Assembly (NCBI RefSeq): GCF_001718695.1
Contig: NZ_CP013420.1
Span: forward strand, 868,001 to 932,000
Length of the DNA stretch: 64,000 bases
Direction: 5' to 3'
Source: Burkholderia ubonensis
Lineage (GTDB): Bacteria; Pseudomonadota; Gammaproteobacteria; Burkholderiales; Burkholderiaceae
Of this stretch, positions 1 through 9,539 are shown piece by piece (within the stretch, counting starts at the first letter, position 1; the number at the start of each line of letters is the position of its first letter). Under the pieces are notes generated by a model. That model was not told the DNA's origin, searched no databases, and worked only from the letters and a program-made list of their open reading frames with translations. The translations under genes were made by a program, and so were the position numbers.

Positions 1-446
1 CCCTTTCTTATTTTTTTTCACGAACTCGTTGTGTGAACTTCGTCATCGACGACACATGACTTGGACAACGCTTTTCGTCGCTCTACAATCGATCTCCCGA
101 GCTGCCGAAACTGCATCCGTCGCGTCTCGTCGAGCACCGGAACGTCTTGTGCGTCGGATGGCTTCGCCGTCGTCGCCGCGCCGTTCACACTCCCCTTCAC
201 GCCCCCTTCTTCATAGACGTTCGAGCAGACGTTTGCGACGACACGTCGCGCCCACCGTTACAAATTTTTTTCGCATCGTCAGGAGATACCCGTAGCGCGG
301 ATGCACATCGCGCGTCGACGCGTGAATGTTCACGGACGGTGTCACATTCGACCGGCCGCACGAACGACGACGCCCGCATGCGCGGGCGTCCGTGTGACTT
401 CGTCAAATGGGGATTGATGCAGACGGCAGGCGCGCGCATGCGCGTA
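1..446. other. Left edge, no supported gene
   Basis: Several overlapping frames are open here, but none has a convincing start, ribosome site or recognisable product, and they look like high-GC shadows. The first ~60 bases are AT-richer than the rest. The only clear structure is a hairpin at 369-390. Confidence 0.5.
369..390 (-). terminator. Hairpin after chemoreceptor gene
   Basis: A 9-bp perfect stem (GACGCCCGC / GCGGGCGTC) with a 4-base loop lies 57 bases past the chemoreceptor stop codon. No U-tract follows it, so it is at best a weak or factor-dependent terminator. Confidence 0.35.
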
Positions 447-2243
447 TCAGAACGTCTCCCAATCGTCGACGCCGGCCGTTGCCGCAGCCGGGGACGGCGC
501 GCTCGCTGCGGCCGCCGGCTTGCGCGCCGGTGCCGTGCGCTTCGGTGCGGCGTCACGCTCGCTGCGCGTGGCAGGCGCGGCGGTCGGCCCAGCGGGCACG
601 GAAGGTGCGGCTGCCGCGGCCGGCTGCGCAGCGGGCGCAGGCTTCGCGCGCGGCGCCTGGCGCGTGGCGCCGGCTGCGACCGAGGGTCGCGCCGCGCCGT
701 CGTCGAGCTGGAACACCGCGACCGTCTCGCGCAGCCGCGCGGCCTGCTCGTCGAGCGATTGCGCGGCGGCGGCCGCTTCCTCGACGAGCGCCGCGTTCTG
801 CTGCGTCACCTCGTCCATCTGCGTGACCGCGCGCGCGACCTGGTCGATGCCGCCGCTCTGCTCCTCCGACGCGGCCGCGATCTCGCCCATGATGTCGGTC
901 ACGCGCTGCACCGCGCCGATCACTTCCGTCATCGTGCGCCCGGCTTCGTCGACGAGCGCCGAGCCGGAACGGATGCGCTCGACCGACGCGTCGATCAGCG
1001 TCTTGATCTCCTTGGCGGCCCCCGACGAGCGCTGCGCGAGGCTGCGCACCTCGCCCGCGACCACCGCGAAGCCGCGGCCTTCCTCGCCGGCCCGCGCGGC
1101 CTCGACGGCGGCATTCAGCGCAAGAATGTTGGTCTGGAACGCGATCCCTTCGATGATCGCGATGATGTCCGCGATCTTTGCGGAACTCTGGTTGATTTCG
1201 CCCATCGTGCCGACCACCTGCCCGACGACGACGTTGCCCTTGTTCGCGATCTCCGACGCATTCGCGGCCAGCGCGCTCGCCTGGCGCGCATTGTCCGCGT
1301 TCTGTTTCACGGTGCCGGTCAGCTGCTCCATGCTCGACGCGGTTTCCTGCAGCGCCGACGCCTGTTCCTCGGTGCGCGACGACAGGTCGATGTTGCCGGC
1401 CGCGATCTGCTTGGCCGCCGTCGCGATCGATTCGCTGCCGCCCCGCACCGTGCTGACGGTTTCGACGAGCCCGACCTGCATCTTGCCGAGGCCCTCCAGC
1501 AACTGGCCCATTTCATCGCGGCGCGTCACGACGATGCGGCGGCGCAGATCGCCCGCAGCGATCGCGTCGAAGTGCGCGAGCGCGTCGGCGAGCGGGCGGC
1601 CGATCGCGCGGCTCAGCGTCACGTACGACACCAGCGCGGCGACGAGCCCGGCCACGAGCGTGACGATCGACACGATCCGCAGCGTCGCGTAGGTCGACTC
1701 GGCCCGGTCGAACGCGGCCTGCCCGGCGGTGAACTGGAAATTGCGCAGCGCCTCGCCCGATACCGTGAGGTCGTTGTAGCGCACCTGAAGCTGCTTCGCG
1801 CCGTCGGCGATCCGGTCATGCTCGTTCGCCGCCACGACGCCCGCGAAGCCGTCGCACTCGCGCTGCAATGCCTGGCGCTTCGCGGCGACGTCCTGCGCGA
1901 GCTTGTCCTCCTCGCCGTCGCGCGGCAGCGCGAGGTATTTCTGCCACCACGCATCGGACTGCGCGCGCATCGCGCGGCTGCGTTCGACCGCCGCCGCCGA
2001 TTCCGGCGTGCCGGCCAGCAGCGCGGCGCGATCGAGCGCGAGGCGTTCGCGCGCGGCGTACATCTCGGCGAGCCCCAGGTTGACCGCGCTCGGCATCTGG
2101 TTCGTGAAGATTTCGCGGTTCGAGTCGTTCGCGCGCCCCATGCCGAACAACCCCAGCACACCGATCAGGCACAGCAGCCCGGCCAGAAACGCGATCGTGA
2201 AGCCGATGCGCGCGCGGATCGTCAGGTCTTTGAACACCATCAT
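447..2243 (-). CDS. Methyl-accepting chemotaxis protein
   Basis: A transmembrane chemoreceptor that signals to CheA/CheW. Visible parts: an N-terminal membrane helix (about residues 12-33), a ~150-residue periplasmic sensor region of four-helix-bundle type, a second helix (~190-212), a HAMP linker, and a long cytoplasmic coiled coil with the conserved signalling tip ([20 protein letters not shown]). A Pro/Ala-rich linker follows and the protein ends in DDWETF, matching the C-terminal WETF tether that binds CheR/CheB in high-abundance receptors such as Tar and Tsr. The start is set at one of two adjacent ATGs (2243 or 2240) just after AGGAAA; the longer open frame lacks a ribosome site. The ligand cannot be told from sequence. 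It is transcribed alone. Confidence 0.93.
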   Translation of the reverse strand: MMVFKDLTIRARIGFTIAFLAGLLCLIGVLGLFGMGRANDSNREIFTNQMPSAVNLGLAEMYAARERLALDRAALLAGTPESAAAVERSRAMRAQSDAWWQKYLALPRDGEEDKLAQDVAAKRQALQRECDGFAGVVAANEHDRIADGAKQLQVRYNDLTVSGEALRNFQFTAGQAAFDRAESTYATLRIVSIVTLVAGLVAALVSYVTLSRAIGRPLADALAHFDAIAAGDLRRRIVVTRRDEMGQLLEGLGKMQVGLVETVSTVRGGSESIATAAKQIAAGNIDLSSRTEEQASALQETASSMEQLTGTVKQNADNARQASALAANASEIANKGNVVVGQVVGTMGEINQSSAKIADIIAIIEGIAFQTNILALNAAVEAARAGEEGRGFAVVAGEVRSLAQRSSGAAKEIKTLIDASVERIRSGSALVDEAGRTMTEVIGAVQRVTDIMGEIAAASEEQSGGIDQVARAVTQMDEVTQQNAALVEEAAAAAQSLDEQAARLRETVAVFQLDDGAARPSVAAGATRQAPRAKPAPAAQPAAAAAPSVPAGPTAAPATRSERDAAPKRTAPARKPAAAASAPSPAAATAGVDDWETF

Positions 2244-2402
2244 TTTTCCTGTCTTGCGTCTTCGTTGATGGGCCACGCCCATCGCCCGGAAGCATGGGCT
2301 TCCCTCGATGCAATTACGACAACAATTCGCACGACTTGATGGTGTTTACCGAAATTTTCCAAACAATTCGTCAGTTAATTTCGAATCAATCAATAATGAC
2401 GC

Positions 2403-2428
2403 AAAAACGGCCCGGAATCATCGGGCCG
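2403..2428 (-). terminator. Terminator of rbs operon
   Basis: Inverted repeat CGGCCCG / CGGGCCG with a 7-base loop, followed on the minus strand by five T residues, six bases past the rbsK stop codon. It is a textbook intrinsic terminator. Confidence 0.9.
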
Positions 2429-2433
2429 AGTGG

Positions 2434-3375
2434 TCAATCGGCCAGTTCGGCCAGTGTCGGGATCGACGGCTGAGCGCCTGCGCGCGTCACGGAGATCGCC
2501 GCCGCGCGTTGCGCGAAGCGGATCGCGGCGTCGACGTCCGCGCCGGCCGCGAGCCGCGCGGCGAAGCCGCCGATGAAGGTGTCGCCGGCGGCGGTCGTGT
2601 CGACCGCCTGCACCGCGGGCGCCGGGTAGTGGCGCGCCGCGCCGTCGGCCGTCAGCGCCAGCACGCCGCGCGCGCCGAGCGTGACCAGCACGTTGCGCGC
2701 GCCGCCCGCCTGCAGCGCGCGCGCGGCGGCTTCGGCGTCGGCCGGGTCGCGAATCGGCAGGCCCGTCAGCGCGGCCGCCTCGACCTCGTTCGGAATCAGG
2801 TAATCGACGAGCGGCAGCCAGCCGGCCGGCAGCGGCGCGACCGCGGGCGCCGGGTTGAGCACGACCGTGCGGCCGAGCCTGCGCCCGGCGGACAGCGCCG
2901 CGAAGACCGCGTCCGCCGGCGTTTCGAGCTGGCAGATCAGCACGTCGGCCGCGGCGATTGCTGCGTCATGGTGTGCAATCGTGTCCGGCGTCACCTCGCC
3001 GTTGCCGCCGGCGACGATCACGATCGCGTTCTGGCTCGCGTCGTCGACGACGATCAGCGCGACCCCGGTCGACGCCGTCGTGCTCGTCGCGAGCCCCGCG
3101 CAGTCGATCCCCTCGGCTTCGAGACCGGCGCGCAGCGCGGCGCCGTGCGCATCCGCGCCGACGCAGCCGATCATCGCGACCTGCGCGCCGAGCCGCGCGG
3201 CGGCGACCGCCTGGTTGCCGCCCTTGCCGCCCGCGGCCTGCGCGAACGCGTGGCCGGCGAGCGTTTCGCCGGGCAGCGGCAACCGCGGCGCGCGCACGAC
3301 GAGATCCATGTTGAGACTGCCGATGACCGTCACGCGCCCCGCCTGCGGCGCGCCGGATGTGACGCGCGCCGTCAT
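2434..3375 (-). CDS. rbsK: Ribokinase
   Basis: A PfkB-family sugar kinase of 313 residues that phosphorylates D-ribose to ribose-5-phosphate in the cytoplasm. The N-terminal substrate motif (GSLNMDLVVRAPRLPLPGET) and a GG-rich segment (AAGGKGGNQAVAAARLG) are typical of ribokinase. The C-terminal PfkB signature (DTTAAGDTFIGGF) carries the catalytic Asp. The ATG overlaps the rbsR stop as ATGA, so the two are translationally coupled. It is the last gene of the rbs operon. Confidence 0.95.
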   Translation of the reverse strand: MTARVTSGAPQAGRVTVIGSLNMDLVVRAPRLPLPGETLAGHAFAQAAGGKGGNQAVAAARLGAQVAMIGCVGADAHGAALRAGLEAEGIDCAGLATSTTASTGVALIVVDDASQNAIVIVAGGNGEVTPDTIAHHDAAIAAADVLICQLETPADAVFAALSAGRRLGRTVVLNPAPAVAPLPAGWLPLVDYLIPNEVEAAALTGLPIRDPADAEAAARALQAGGARNVLVTLGARGVLALTADGAARHYPAPAVQAVDTTAAGDTFIGGFAARLAAGADVDAAIRFAQRAAAISVTRAGAQPSIPTLAELAD

Positions 3376-4403
3376 GCGCGGTTGCCGGCCGGCGCCGGTT
3401 CGCGGTAGATGGCGGTCGATTCGCGCAGCACGAGGCGCGGCGACACGACGCGCCGCCGGCTCGGCGCGGCGCTCGCCCCGCCGCCGATCCGTTCGATCAG
3501 CGTTTGCGCGGCCATCTCGCCGAGCGCGCGCACCGACTGGCCGACCGTCGACAAGGCCGGGTACGTGTAGCGGGAGAATTCGATGTCGTCGAAGCCGATG
3601 ATCGAGCAGTCGTCCGGCACGCGCAGCCCGCGCTCGGCCGCCGCGCGCAGCGCGCCGACACCCATCAGGTCGTTGCCGGCGAAGATCGCGCTCGGCCGCA
3701 CCGATTCGAACAGCCGCGACGCCGCGTGATAGCCGCCGAGGCACGAGAAGTCGCTTTCCGCGATCGCGCCCGGCACGATGTCGACGCTGCGCTCGGCCAT
3801 CGCGCGGATGAAGCCGTGCACGCGCATCGCGCTGACGGCCGTGTCCGTCGGCCCGGTGATGCAGCCGATCTTCGCGTGCCCGAGCTCCAGCAGGTGGCGG
3901 GTCGCCAGATATGCGCCGCGCTCGTGGTCGATCTGCACGAGATCGGCGGCGAGCCCCTCGATGTTGCGGTCGACGACCACGAGCGGCGCATGCGCGTCGG
4001 CGAGCGTCTGCGCGAGCACCGTGTCCTCGCCGGCCGATGCGACGATCAGCCCGTCGATGCGCTTTTCCTGCAGCACGCGCAGGTAGTTGCGCTGCTTGAC
4101 CGGATCGTCGTCCGAGTTGCAGAAGAACACGCAGTAGCCATTGGCGGCGCACTGGTCCTCGATGCCGCGCGCGAGCTCGGCAAAATACGGATTCGTGCTG
4201 TTCGGCACGACGAGCCCGATGGTCGCCGTCGCGCGCGCCTTCAGCGAGCGCGCGACCGCCGACGGCACGTAATTCAGCTCGCGGATCGCCCCTTCGACTT
4301 TCGCGCGCACGTCCGCGGACACCGGCCGCGAATTGTTCACCACGTGCGACACGGTCGTAAACGATACGCCCGCCATGGCCGCTACATCCTTGATCGTCGC
4401 CAT
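3372..4403 (-). CDS. rbsR: LacI-family ribose operon repressor
   Basis: A 343-residue LacI/GalR regulator. The N-terminal helix-turn-helix ([20 protein letters not shown]) and hinge are canonical and a periplasmic-binding-protein-like ligand domain fills the rest. Lying inside the rbs operon, between permease and kinase, it most likely represses this operon and is released by ribose. Its probable target is the palindrome at 8237-8248. It overlaps rbsK by 4 bases. Confidence 0.92.
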   Translation of the reverse strand: MATIKDVAAMAGVSFTTVSHVVNNSRPVSADVRAKVEGAIRELNYVPSAVARSLKARATATIGLVVPNSTNPYFAELARGIEDQCAANGYCVFFCNSDDDPVKQRNYLRVLQEKRIDGLIVASAGEDTVLAQTLADAHAPLVVVDRNIEGLAADLVQIDHERGAYLATRHLLELGHAKIGCITGPTDTAVSAMRVHGFIRAMAERSVDIVPGAIAESDFSCLGGYHAASRLFESVRPSAIFAGNDLMGVGALRAAAERGLRVPDDCSIIGFDDIEFSRYTYPALSTVGQSVRALGEMAAQTLIERIGGGASAAPSRRRVVSPRLVLRESTAIYREPAPAGNRA

Positions 4404-4470
4404 TTCCCGTTTCTCTCTGGTCCGTTCTCTGTTGTTCTTGCCGTGCGCGGCTCCTTGCCGTGCGCGGCTC

Positions 4471-5490
4471 CTACCGGGCGCGCGCGCGCCGGCTGCGGTA
4501 AGTGTCGAGCACGACAGCCACCACGATCACCGTCCCGGTGATGATCCGCTTCGTCGGCTCGTTCGCGCCGATCTGCGCGAGCCCGGCGGCCAGCACGGAG
4601 ATGATCAATACGCCGAAGAACGTGCTGATCACCGAGCCGCGCCCGCCCATCAGGCTCGTGCCGCCGATCACGACGGCCGCGATCACCTGCAGTTCGAGGC
4701 CGCTGCCCGCGTTCGGGTCCGCCGCTTCGAGCCGCGAAATCTGGAACAGCGACGCGAGCCCGGCAAGCGCGCCCATCAGCGCGAATACGAGGATTTTATA
4801 CGGCCGAGGGTTTACCCCCGCAAGCCGGACCGCCTCCTCGTTCGTGCCGATGCCGACGAGATAGCGGCCGAACACGGTGCGCGTCAGCACGAACTGCGCG
4901 ACGATCATCACCGCGACGGCTATCAGGAACGCCGGCGAAATGCCGAGCGCGAGCGGGTTCGACAGGAAGTCGAACGCGTCGCCGATGTAGGCGGTGCGCG
5001 AATTCGTCAGCTGGTACGCGAGCCCGCGCGCGGCCTCGAGCACGCCGAGCGACACGATGAACGACGGAATCCGCCAGCCGACCGTGACCGCGCCCGTCAG
5101 CGTGCCCGTCGCGGTCGCGGCCGCGATGCCGATCAGCGCGGCGGGCAGCGGCCCCCACTGCCACTTGAGCGCGGCGACGCTGACCATCGACGCGGCGAGC
5201 GCGAGCACCGAGCCGACCGACAGGTCGATCCCGGCGATGATCAGCACGAAGGTCATGCCGACCGACATCACGACGAGATCGGGAATCTGGTTCGCGATCG
5301 TGCTGAACGTATCGTAGGTCAGGAAATGCGAGCTCAGCGCCGAGAACAGCGCGATCATCGCGGCGAGCGCGCCGGCGAGCCCGAGGTAGTTCGAGATGCC
5401 GAGCCGCGTGCCGGACAGCGTGCGCGCGCGGCGCCCCGTGACGGGCTGCTGCGGGTTGGCGTCGGTCGGGGTAACGGGGGGCTGGGTCAT
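4471..5490 (-). CDS. rbsC: Ribose ABC transporter permease
   Basis: An inner-membrane permease of the BPD_transp_2 (RbsC/XylH) family, 339 residues, with about eight to ten hydrophobic helices. The conserved stretch around GIDLSVGSVLALA is diagnostic of the sugar permeases. It partners RbsA and RbsB. The start codon overlaps the rbsA stop (ATGA). Confidence 0.94.
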   Translation of the reverse strand: MTQPPVTPTDANPQQPVTGRRARTLSGTRLGISNYLGLAGALAAMIALFSALSSHFLTYDTFSTIANQIPDLVVMSVGMTFVLIIAGIDLSVGSVLALAASMVSVAALKWQWGPLPAALIGIAAATATGTLTGAVTVGWRIPSFIVSLGVLEAARGLAYQLTNSRTAYIGDAFDFLSNPLALGISPAFLIAVAVMIVAQFVLTRTVFGRYLVGIGTNEEAVRLAGVNPRPYKILVFALMGALAGLASLFQISRLEAADPNAGSGLELQVIAAVVIGGTSLMGGRGSVISTFFGVLIISVLAAGLAQIGANEPTKRIITGTVIVVAVVLDTYRSRRARAR

Positions 5491-7091
5491 TGCGAAGGTC
5501 CTGTCGTCGAAGCGCCGGACGCGGCATCCTGCGCCGCTCCGGCTGCCGGATGACGCGCGGCCTCGTCGCGGCCGAAGCCGGCGAACGCCGCGGCCAGCAG
5601 CGCATCCTGGGTCCAGTTGCCGCGCTCGAACACGGCGGTCATGCGGCCGGCCGACATCACGCCGATCCGGTCGCAGATGAGCATCAGCTCGCGCAGGTCG
5701 CTCGACACGACGACGAGCGCGCGCCCTTCCCGCGCGAGCGCGCCCATCAGCGTGTAGATCTCGAACTTGGCGCCGACGTCGATGCCGCGCGTCGGCTCGT
5801 CGAACAGCAGCACGCCCATGTCGCGCGCGAGCCAGCGGCCGATCACGACCTTCTGCTGGTTGCCGCCCGACAGTTCGCCGACCGGCTGCGACGCGCCGTG
5901 CGTGCGGATGCGCAGCGCGTCGATCTGGCGCTCGGCGAGCGCCGTCTCGCGCGTCGCGTCGACGACGCCCGCGCGCGCAAGCCGGTCGAGCTGGCCGAGC
6001 GACACGTTCGCCGTGACCGACTGCGACAGCAGCAGGCCTTCGCCCTTGCGGTCCTCGGTGATCAGCGCGATGCCGTGCCGCACCGCGTCGACCGGCGAGC
6101 GGATTTCAGCCGGCTCGAGCGGCTGGCCGACCGCGATCACGCCCGAGTCCGGCGTGTCGGCGCCATAGATCAGCCGCAGCAGCTCCGTGCGCCCCGCGCC
6201 GATCAGCCCCGAGATGCCGAAGATCTCGCCCGCGCGCACTTCGAGCGACACGTCCTGCACGGCCGGCATGCGCGTCATGCCCGACACGACGAGCCGCGGC
6301 GCGCCGAAGCTGCGCGCGCCGAGGTCGATGTGCTCGCCGACCTCGCGCCCGACCATCAGCGTGACGAGGCGGTCGGTCGTCGTCGCGGCCATGTCGCCGT
6401 GATGCACGAGCCGTCCGTCGCGCAGCACCGCGACCCGCTCGGCCACCCGCGCAAGCTCCTCGAGCCGGTGCGAGATGTAGACGATCGCGACGCCGCGCGC
6501 CTTGAGCCGGTCGATCTGCTCGAACAGCAGCTCGACCTCGCGCGCGGTCAGCATCGCGGTCGGCTCGTCGAGGATCAGCACGCGGCAGTCGCCGATCAGG
6601 TTGCGCGCGATCTCGACCATCTGCTGGTGGCCGATCCCGAGCGCGCCGACGGGCGTGTCCGGATCGACGTCGTCGAGCCCGACCTGCGCCATCGCGGCGC
6701 GCGCGTCGTCGCGCAGGCGCTGGCGGTCGATGATGCCGAAGCGGCGCGGCAGCCGGTTCAGGAACAGGTTTTCGGCGACCGACAGCGTCGGCAGCAGGTT
6801 CAGCTCCTGCATCACCATCCGCACGCCGAGTGCTTCGGCGTCCTTGCGGCTCGCGGGCGCATACGCGCGAGCGTCGAGCTGCAGCGTGCCGGCCGTCGGC
6901 GCGACGAGCCCGCCGATGATCTTCGACAGCGTGCTCTTGCCGGCGCCGTTCTCGCCCGTGAGCGCCAGCGCCTCGCCGGACGCGAGCGTCAGCGAGACGT
7001 CCGCGAGCACCGGCTCGGCATAGGTCTTGCCGATGCCGGAGACGGCCAGCACGGGGATGGCAGAACGGGAGGGTTGGAAGGTCGATTCCAT
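5487..7091 (-). CDS. rbsA: Ribose ABC transporter ATP-binding protein
   Basis: A double-ATPase of the sugar ABC importer type, 534 residues. The first half has a complete Walker A (GENGAGKST) and Walker B (VLILDEPTAML). The second half has a degenerate P-loop (GLIGAGRTELL) but an intact signature (LSGGNQQK), as is usual for RbsA/MglA. The start at 7091 (MESTFQ) is preferred because AGGA sits 5 bases upstream; the longer open frame has no such site. It overlaps rbsC by 4 bases. Confidence 0.94.
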   Translation of the reverse strand: MESTFQPSRSAIPVLAVSGIGKTYAEPVLADVSLTLASGEALALTGENGAGKSTLSKIIGGLVAPTAGTLQLDARAYAPASRKDAEALGVRMVMQELNLLPTLSVAENLFLNRLPRRFGIIDRQRLRDDARAAMAQVGLDDVDPDTPVGALGIGHQQMVEIARNLIGDCRVLILDEPTAMLTAREVELLFEQIDRLKARGVAIVYISHRLEELARVAERVAVLRDGRLVHHGDMAATTTDRLVTLMVGREVGEHIDLGARSFGAPRLVVSGMTRMPAVQDVSLEVRAGEIFGISGLIGAGRTELLRLIYGADTPDSGVIAVGQPLEPAEIRSPVDAVRHGIALITEDRKGEGLLLSQSVTANVSLGQLDRLARAGVVDATRETALAERQIDALRIRTHGASQPVGELSGGNQQKVVIGRWLARDMGVLLFDEPTRGIDVGAKFEIYTLMGALAREGRALVVVSSDLRELMLICDRIGVMSAGRMTAVFERGNWTQDALLAAAFAGFGRDEAARHPAAGAAQDAASGASTTGPSQ

Positions 7092-7235
7092 CGCGATCCT
7101 GGTTGCGGCCGCGCGCAGTGGACGGCACGCGGCATTGACGCTCACAAGTGGCACGCAGTGGCCGTGATCGCGCTCACACCGGATAACGGCCGTCGCTGCG
7201 GATTCTTGAGGGCGGCGGCCGTGATCCGGGCGGCG

Positions 7236-8186
7236 TCACTTCGTCACGAGATCCACCGGCGTCTCGACCACGCCGGACATGTCGGCCTGCTTGCGATGCT
7301 CGGCGATCGCCTTGAGCGCCGTGTCGATGCCGAACACCGCCTGCTTCGCCGCATACTGGTCGGCGGTCGCGAGCACGCGGCCGTCCTTCAGCATCGGCTT
7401 GATCGCGTTGATGTTGTCGTAGCCGACCACGTAGACCTTGCCCTGCTTGCCGGCCGCGCGCACGGCCGACACTGCGCCGATCGCCATGTTGTCGTTGCCG
7501 CACAAGAGCGCCTTCAGGTTCGGGTACTCGTTGAGCATCGCGGATGCGACCGCGTTGCCCTTGTCGATCTCCCACTCGCCCGACTGCACCGACACGACCT
7601 TCATCCCGCCCGCCTTCATCGCGTCCTGGAAGCCGGCCGTGCGCTGCTGCGCGTTGGTCGTCGTCGACACGCCCTCGACGATCCCGACCTGGTCGCCCGC
7701 CTTCAGCTTCTTCGCGAGCAGGTCGCCGACCTTGCGCGCGCCCTTGCGGTTGTCGGGGCCGACGAACGGCACGTTCAGGCGCTTGGCCTTCAGCACGTCC
7801 GGATCGAGCCGGTTGTCGATGTTGACGACGACGATGCCGGCGTCGACCGCCTTCTTCACGACCGGCACCAGCGCTTTCGAATCGGCCGGCGCGAGCACGA
7901 TCGCATCGACCTTCGACACGATCATCTGCTCGACGATGCGGATCTGGCTCGCGGTGTCGGTTTCATCCTTGATGCCGTTGGTGACGAGATCGAACTGGGC
8001 CGCGTTGTGCTTCTGGTATTCCTTTGCACCGTTTTCCATCGTCAGGAAGAACTCGTTGGCGAGCGACTTCATCACGAGCGCGACTTTCGGCTTGCCGGCC
8101 GTCTCCGCATGGGCGAACGGCGCGGCGGCGAGCGCGACCGCGGCGACGGCGGCGGTCAGGAAGCGACGGCGAAGGCGGACATTCAT
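7236..8186 (-). CDS. rbsB: Periplasmic ribose-binding protein
   Basis: A substrate-binding protein of the Peripla_BP_4 family, 316 residues, first gene of the rbs operon. The N-terminus MNVRLRRRFLTAAVAAVALA followed by APFAHA is a Sec signal peptide, and mature sequence begins near ETAGKPKVALVMK. The start at 8186 is chosen because AGGAG lies 6 bases upstream; an ATG two codons earlier abuts the same site. It delivers ribose to RbsC/RbsA. Confidence 0.94.
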   Translation of the reverse strand: MNVRLRRRFLTAAVAAVALAAAPFAHAETAGKPKVALVMKSLANEFFLTMENGAKEYQKHNAAQFDLVTNGIKDETDTASQIRIVEQMIVSKVDAIVLAPADSKALVPVVKKAVDAGIVVVNIDNRLDPDVLKAKRLNVPFVGPDNRKGARKVGDLLAKKLKAGDQVGIVEGVSTTTNAQQRTAGFQDAMKAGGMKVVSVQSGEWEIDKGNAVASAMLNEYPNLKALLCGNDNMAIGAVSAVRAAGKQGKVYVVGYDNINAIKPMLKDGRVLATADQYAAKQAVFGIDTALKAIAEHRKQADMSGVVETPVDLVTK

Positions 8187-8236
8187 ACACATCTCCTGGC
8201 GTTGGGCCCCGCGGGGCATCTGTTGTTTTAATGCGA

Positions 8237-8248
8237 GCAAACGTTTGC
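8237..8248. promoter_or_regulatory. Putative RbsR operator
   Basis: The perfect palindrome GCAAACGTTTGC lies 51 bases upstream of the rbsB start. This form, with a central CG, is the classic half-site arrangement bound by LacI/GalR regulators (PurR, RbsR type). Since rbsR is in the operon, autoregulation through this site is the simplest reading. Confidence 0.75.
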
Positions 8249-8503
8249 GGCGCACCAGCCGGGCAATGGCAATCGAAGCTGTCGGTACCACGGAATGGGT
8301 GCGAGGCAGAGGGCCGACCGCCGGAGCGCGGGCGATGCGTTCACGCGCAACCGCCGGCAGGCTGCCGGCGGAGTGAGAGGTATGCTGGACCGTTTCTTGT
8401 CCGCGCGCAACCCGTCTGATCAATATTTAAGGGTTTATGCGGAGCGCGCCGGCCGCCGGCGCGAGAACGTGCGATTGCGCGCGCGATTGCGGCGACGATG
8501 GAA

Positions 8504-8526
8504 CGGGACGCCGCGCGGGCGTCCCG
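8504..8526 (-). terminator. Hairpin after cysB
   Basis: A 9-bp stem (CGGGACGCC / GGCGTCCCG) with a 5-base loop, 12 bases past the cysB stop. It lacks a U-tract, so termination strength is uncertain. Confidence 0.4.
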
Positions 8527-8537
8527 GAAGCGGCGCG

Positions 8538-9464
8538 TCAGACCGGCTCGCGCAGTTGTCCGGCGATCTCGGCCTCGCTCAGATGCGGCGCGAACATCTC
8601 GATCAGCCGGTATGCATAGGCGCGCAGGAACGCGCCCTTGCGCAGGCCGACCCGCGTCGTGCTCGCCTCGAACAGGTGCTGCGTGTCGAGCGCGACGAGC
8701 CCCGTGTCGCGCTGCGGGTCGAACGCCATCGCCGCGACGATGCCGATGCCCATCCCCAGTTCGACGTAGGTCTTGATCACGTCCGCGTCGATCGCGGTCA
8801 GCACGACGTCCGGCACCGCGCCCGCCTGCGCGAACGCCTGGTCGATATGCGAGCGGCCGGTGAAGTCCTGGTCGTAGGTGATGATCGGATACTCGGCGAC
8901 GTCGTCGAGCGACAGGTTCTCGCGGCCGACGAGCGGATGGCCCTTCGGCACGACCACCGTGTGATGCCACGAATAGCACGGGAACGTGACGATGTCCGGA
9001 TAGCGGTCGAGCGCCTCGGTCGAGATGCCGAGATCGGCCTCGCCGTTCAGGATCATCTGCGCGATCTGCTGCGGGCTGCCCTGGCGCAGCGCGAGATGCA
9101 CCTTCGGAAACACTTCGGTGAACTGCCGAACCACCTTCGGCAGTGCGTAGCGCGCCTGCGTGTGGGTGGTCGCGACGACCAGGTGGCCGCTGTCCTGGTC
9201 GGCGAACTGGCGCGCGACGCGGCGCAGGTTCTCCGCGTCGAGCAGCATCCGCTCGATCAGCTGGTGCACCGCCTTGCCGGGCTCGGTGAGCCCGGTCAGC
9301 CGCTTGCCGCGCCGGATGAAGATGTCGACGCCCAGCTCGTCCTCGAGATCCTTGATCTGCTTCGATACGCCCGACTGCGACGTGTACAGCACGTTCGCGA
9401 CTTCGGTCAGGTTCATGTTCTGGCGCACGGCCTCGCGCACGAAACGCAATTGCTGAAAGTTCAT
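8538..9464 (-). CDS. cysB: LysR-type regulator CysB
   Basis: A 308-residue LysR-family activator. The N-terminal winged helix (MNFQQLRFVREAVRQ, then LYTSQSGVSKQIKDLEDEL) and the ligand domain (TTHTQARYALPKVV, GISTEAL) match the CysB/Cbl group, which controls sulfur assimilation and responds to acetylserine or sulfate/APS. Being the last gene of a sulfate-uptake operon favours CysB over the sulfonate regulator SsuR/Cbl, though the paralogue cannot be excluded. Confidence 0.88.
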   Translation of the reverse strand: MNFQQLRFVREAVRQNMNLTEVANVLYTSQSGVSKQIKDLEDELGVDIFIRRGKRLTGLTEPGKAVHQLIERMLLDAENLRRVARQFADQDSGHLVVATTHTQARYALPKVVRQFTEVFPKVHLALRQGSPQQIAQMILNGEADLGISTEALDRYPDIVTFPCYSWHHTVVVPKGHPLVGRENLSLDDVAEYPIITYDQDFTGRSHIDQAFAQAGAVPDVVLTAIDADVIKTYVELGMGIGIVAAMAFDPQRDTGLVALDTQHLFEASTTRVGLRKGAFLRAYAYRLIEMFAPHLSEAEIAGQLREPV

Positions 9465-9539
9465 GGGTATGCCTCTTAGGCTGTCTTTTGTTTGATCGTC
9501 GAATCGAAACAGTTGCCGCCCTTGCCCTGCACGCGCGCG

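Larger units (their letters stand above)
8187..8537. other. Control region of rbs; end of cysB
   Basis: About 350 bases between the rbsB start and the cysB stop. It contains the LacI-type palindrome at 8237-8248, an AT-rich patch near 8410-8440, and the hairpin at 8504-8526. No gene is supported; the open frames here are continuations of neighbours. Confidence 0.6.

Noticed and set aside
147..2339. 730-residue open frame on the plus strand opposite the chemoreceptor
   Set aside because: Arg/Ala/His-rich composition typical of a codon-position shadow in high-GC DNA; no domain, and the minus-strand chemoreceptor explains the region.
3372..4152. Upstream extension of the rbsK frame to 4152
   Set aside because: The extension runs opposite in logic to rbsR coding sequence and is Arg-rich; the family start motif begins just after the ATGA overlap at 3375.
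5490..8231. 913-residue open frame on the plus strand opposite rbsA and rbsB
   Set aside because: Low-complexity Arg/Asp/His composition; it is antisense to intact rbs genes.
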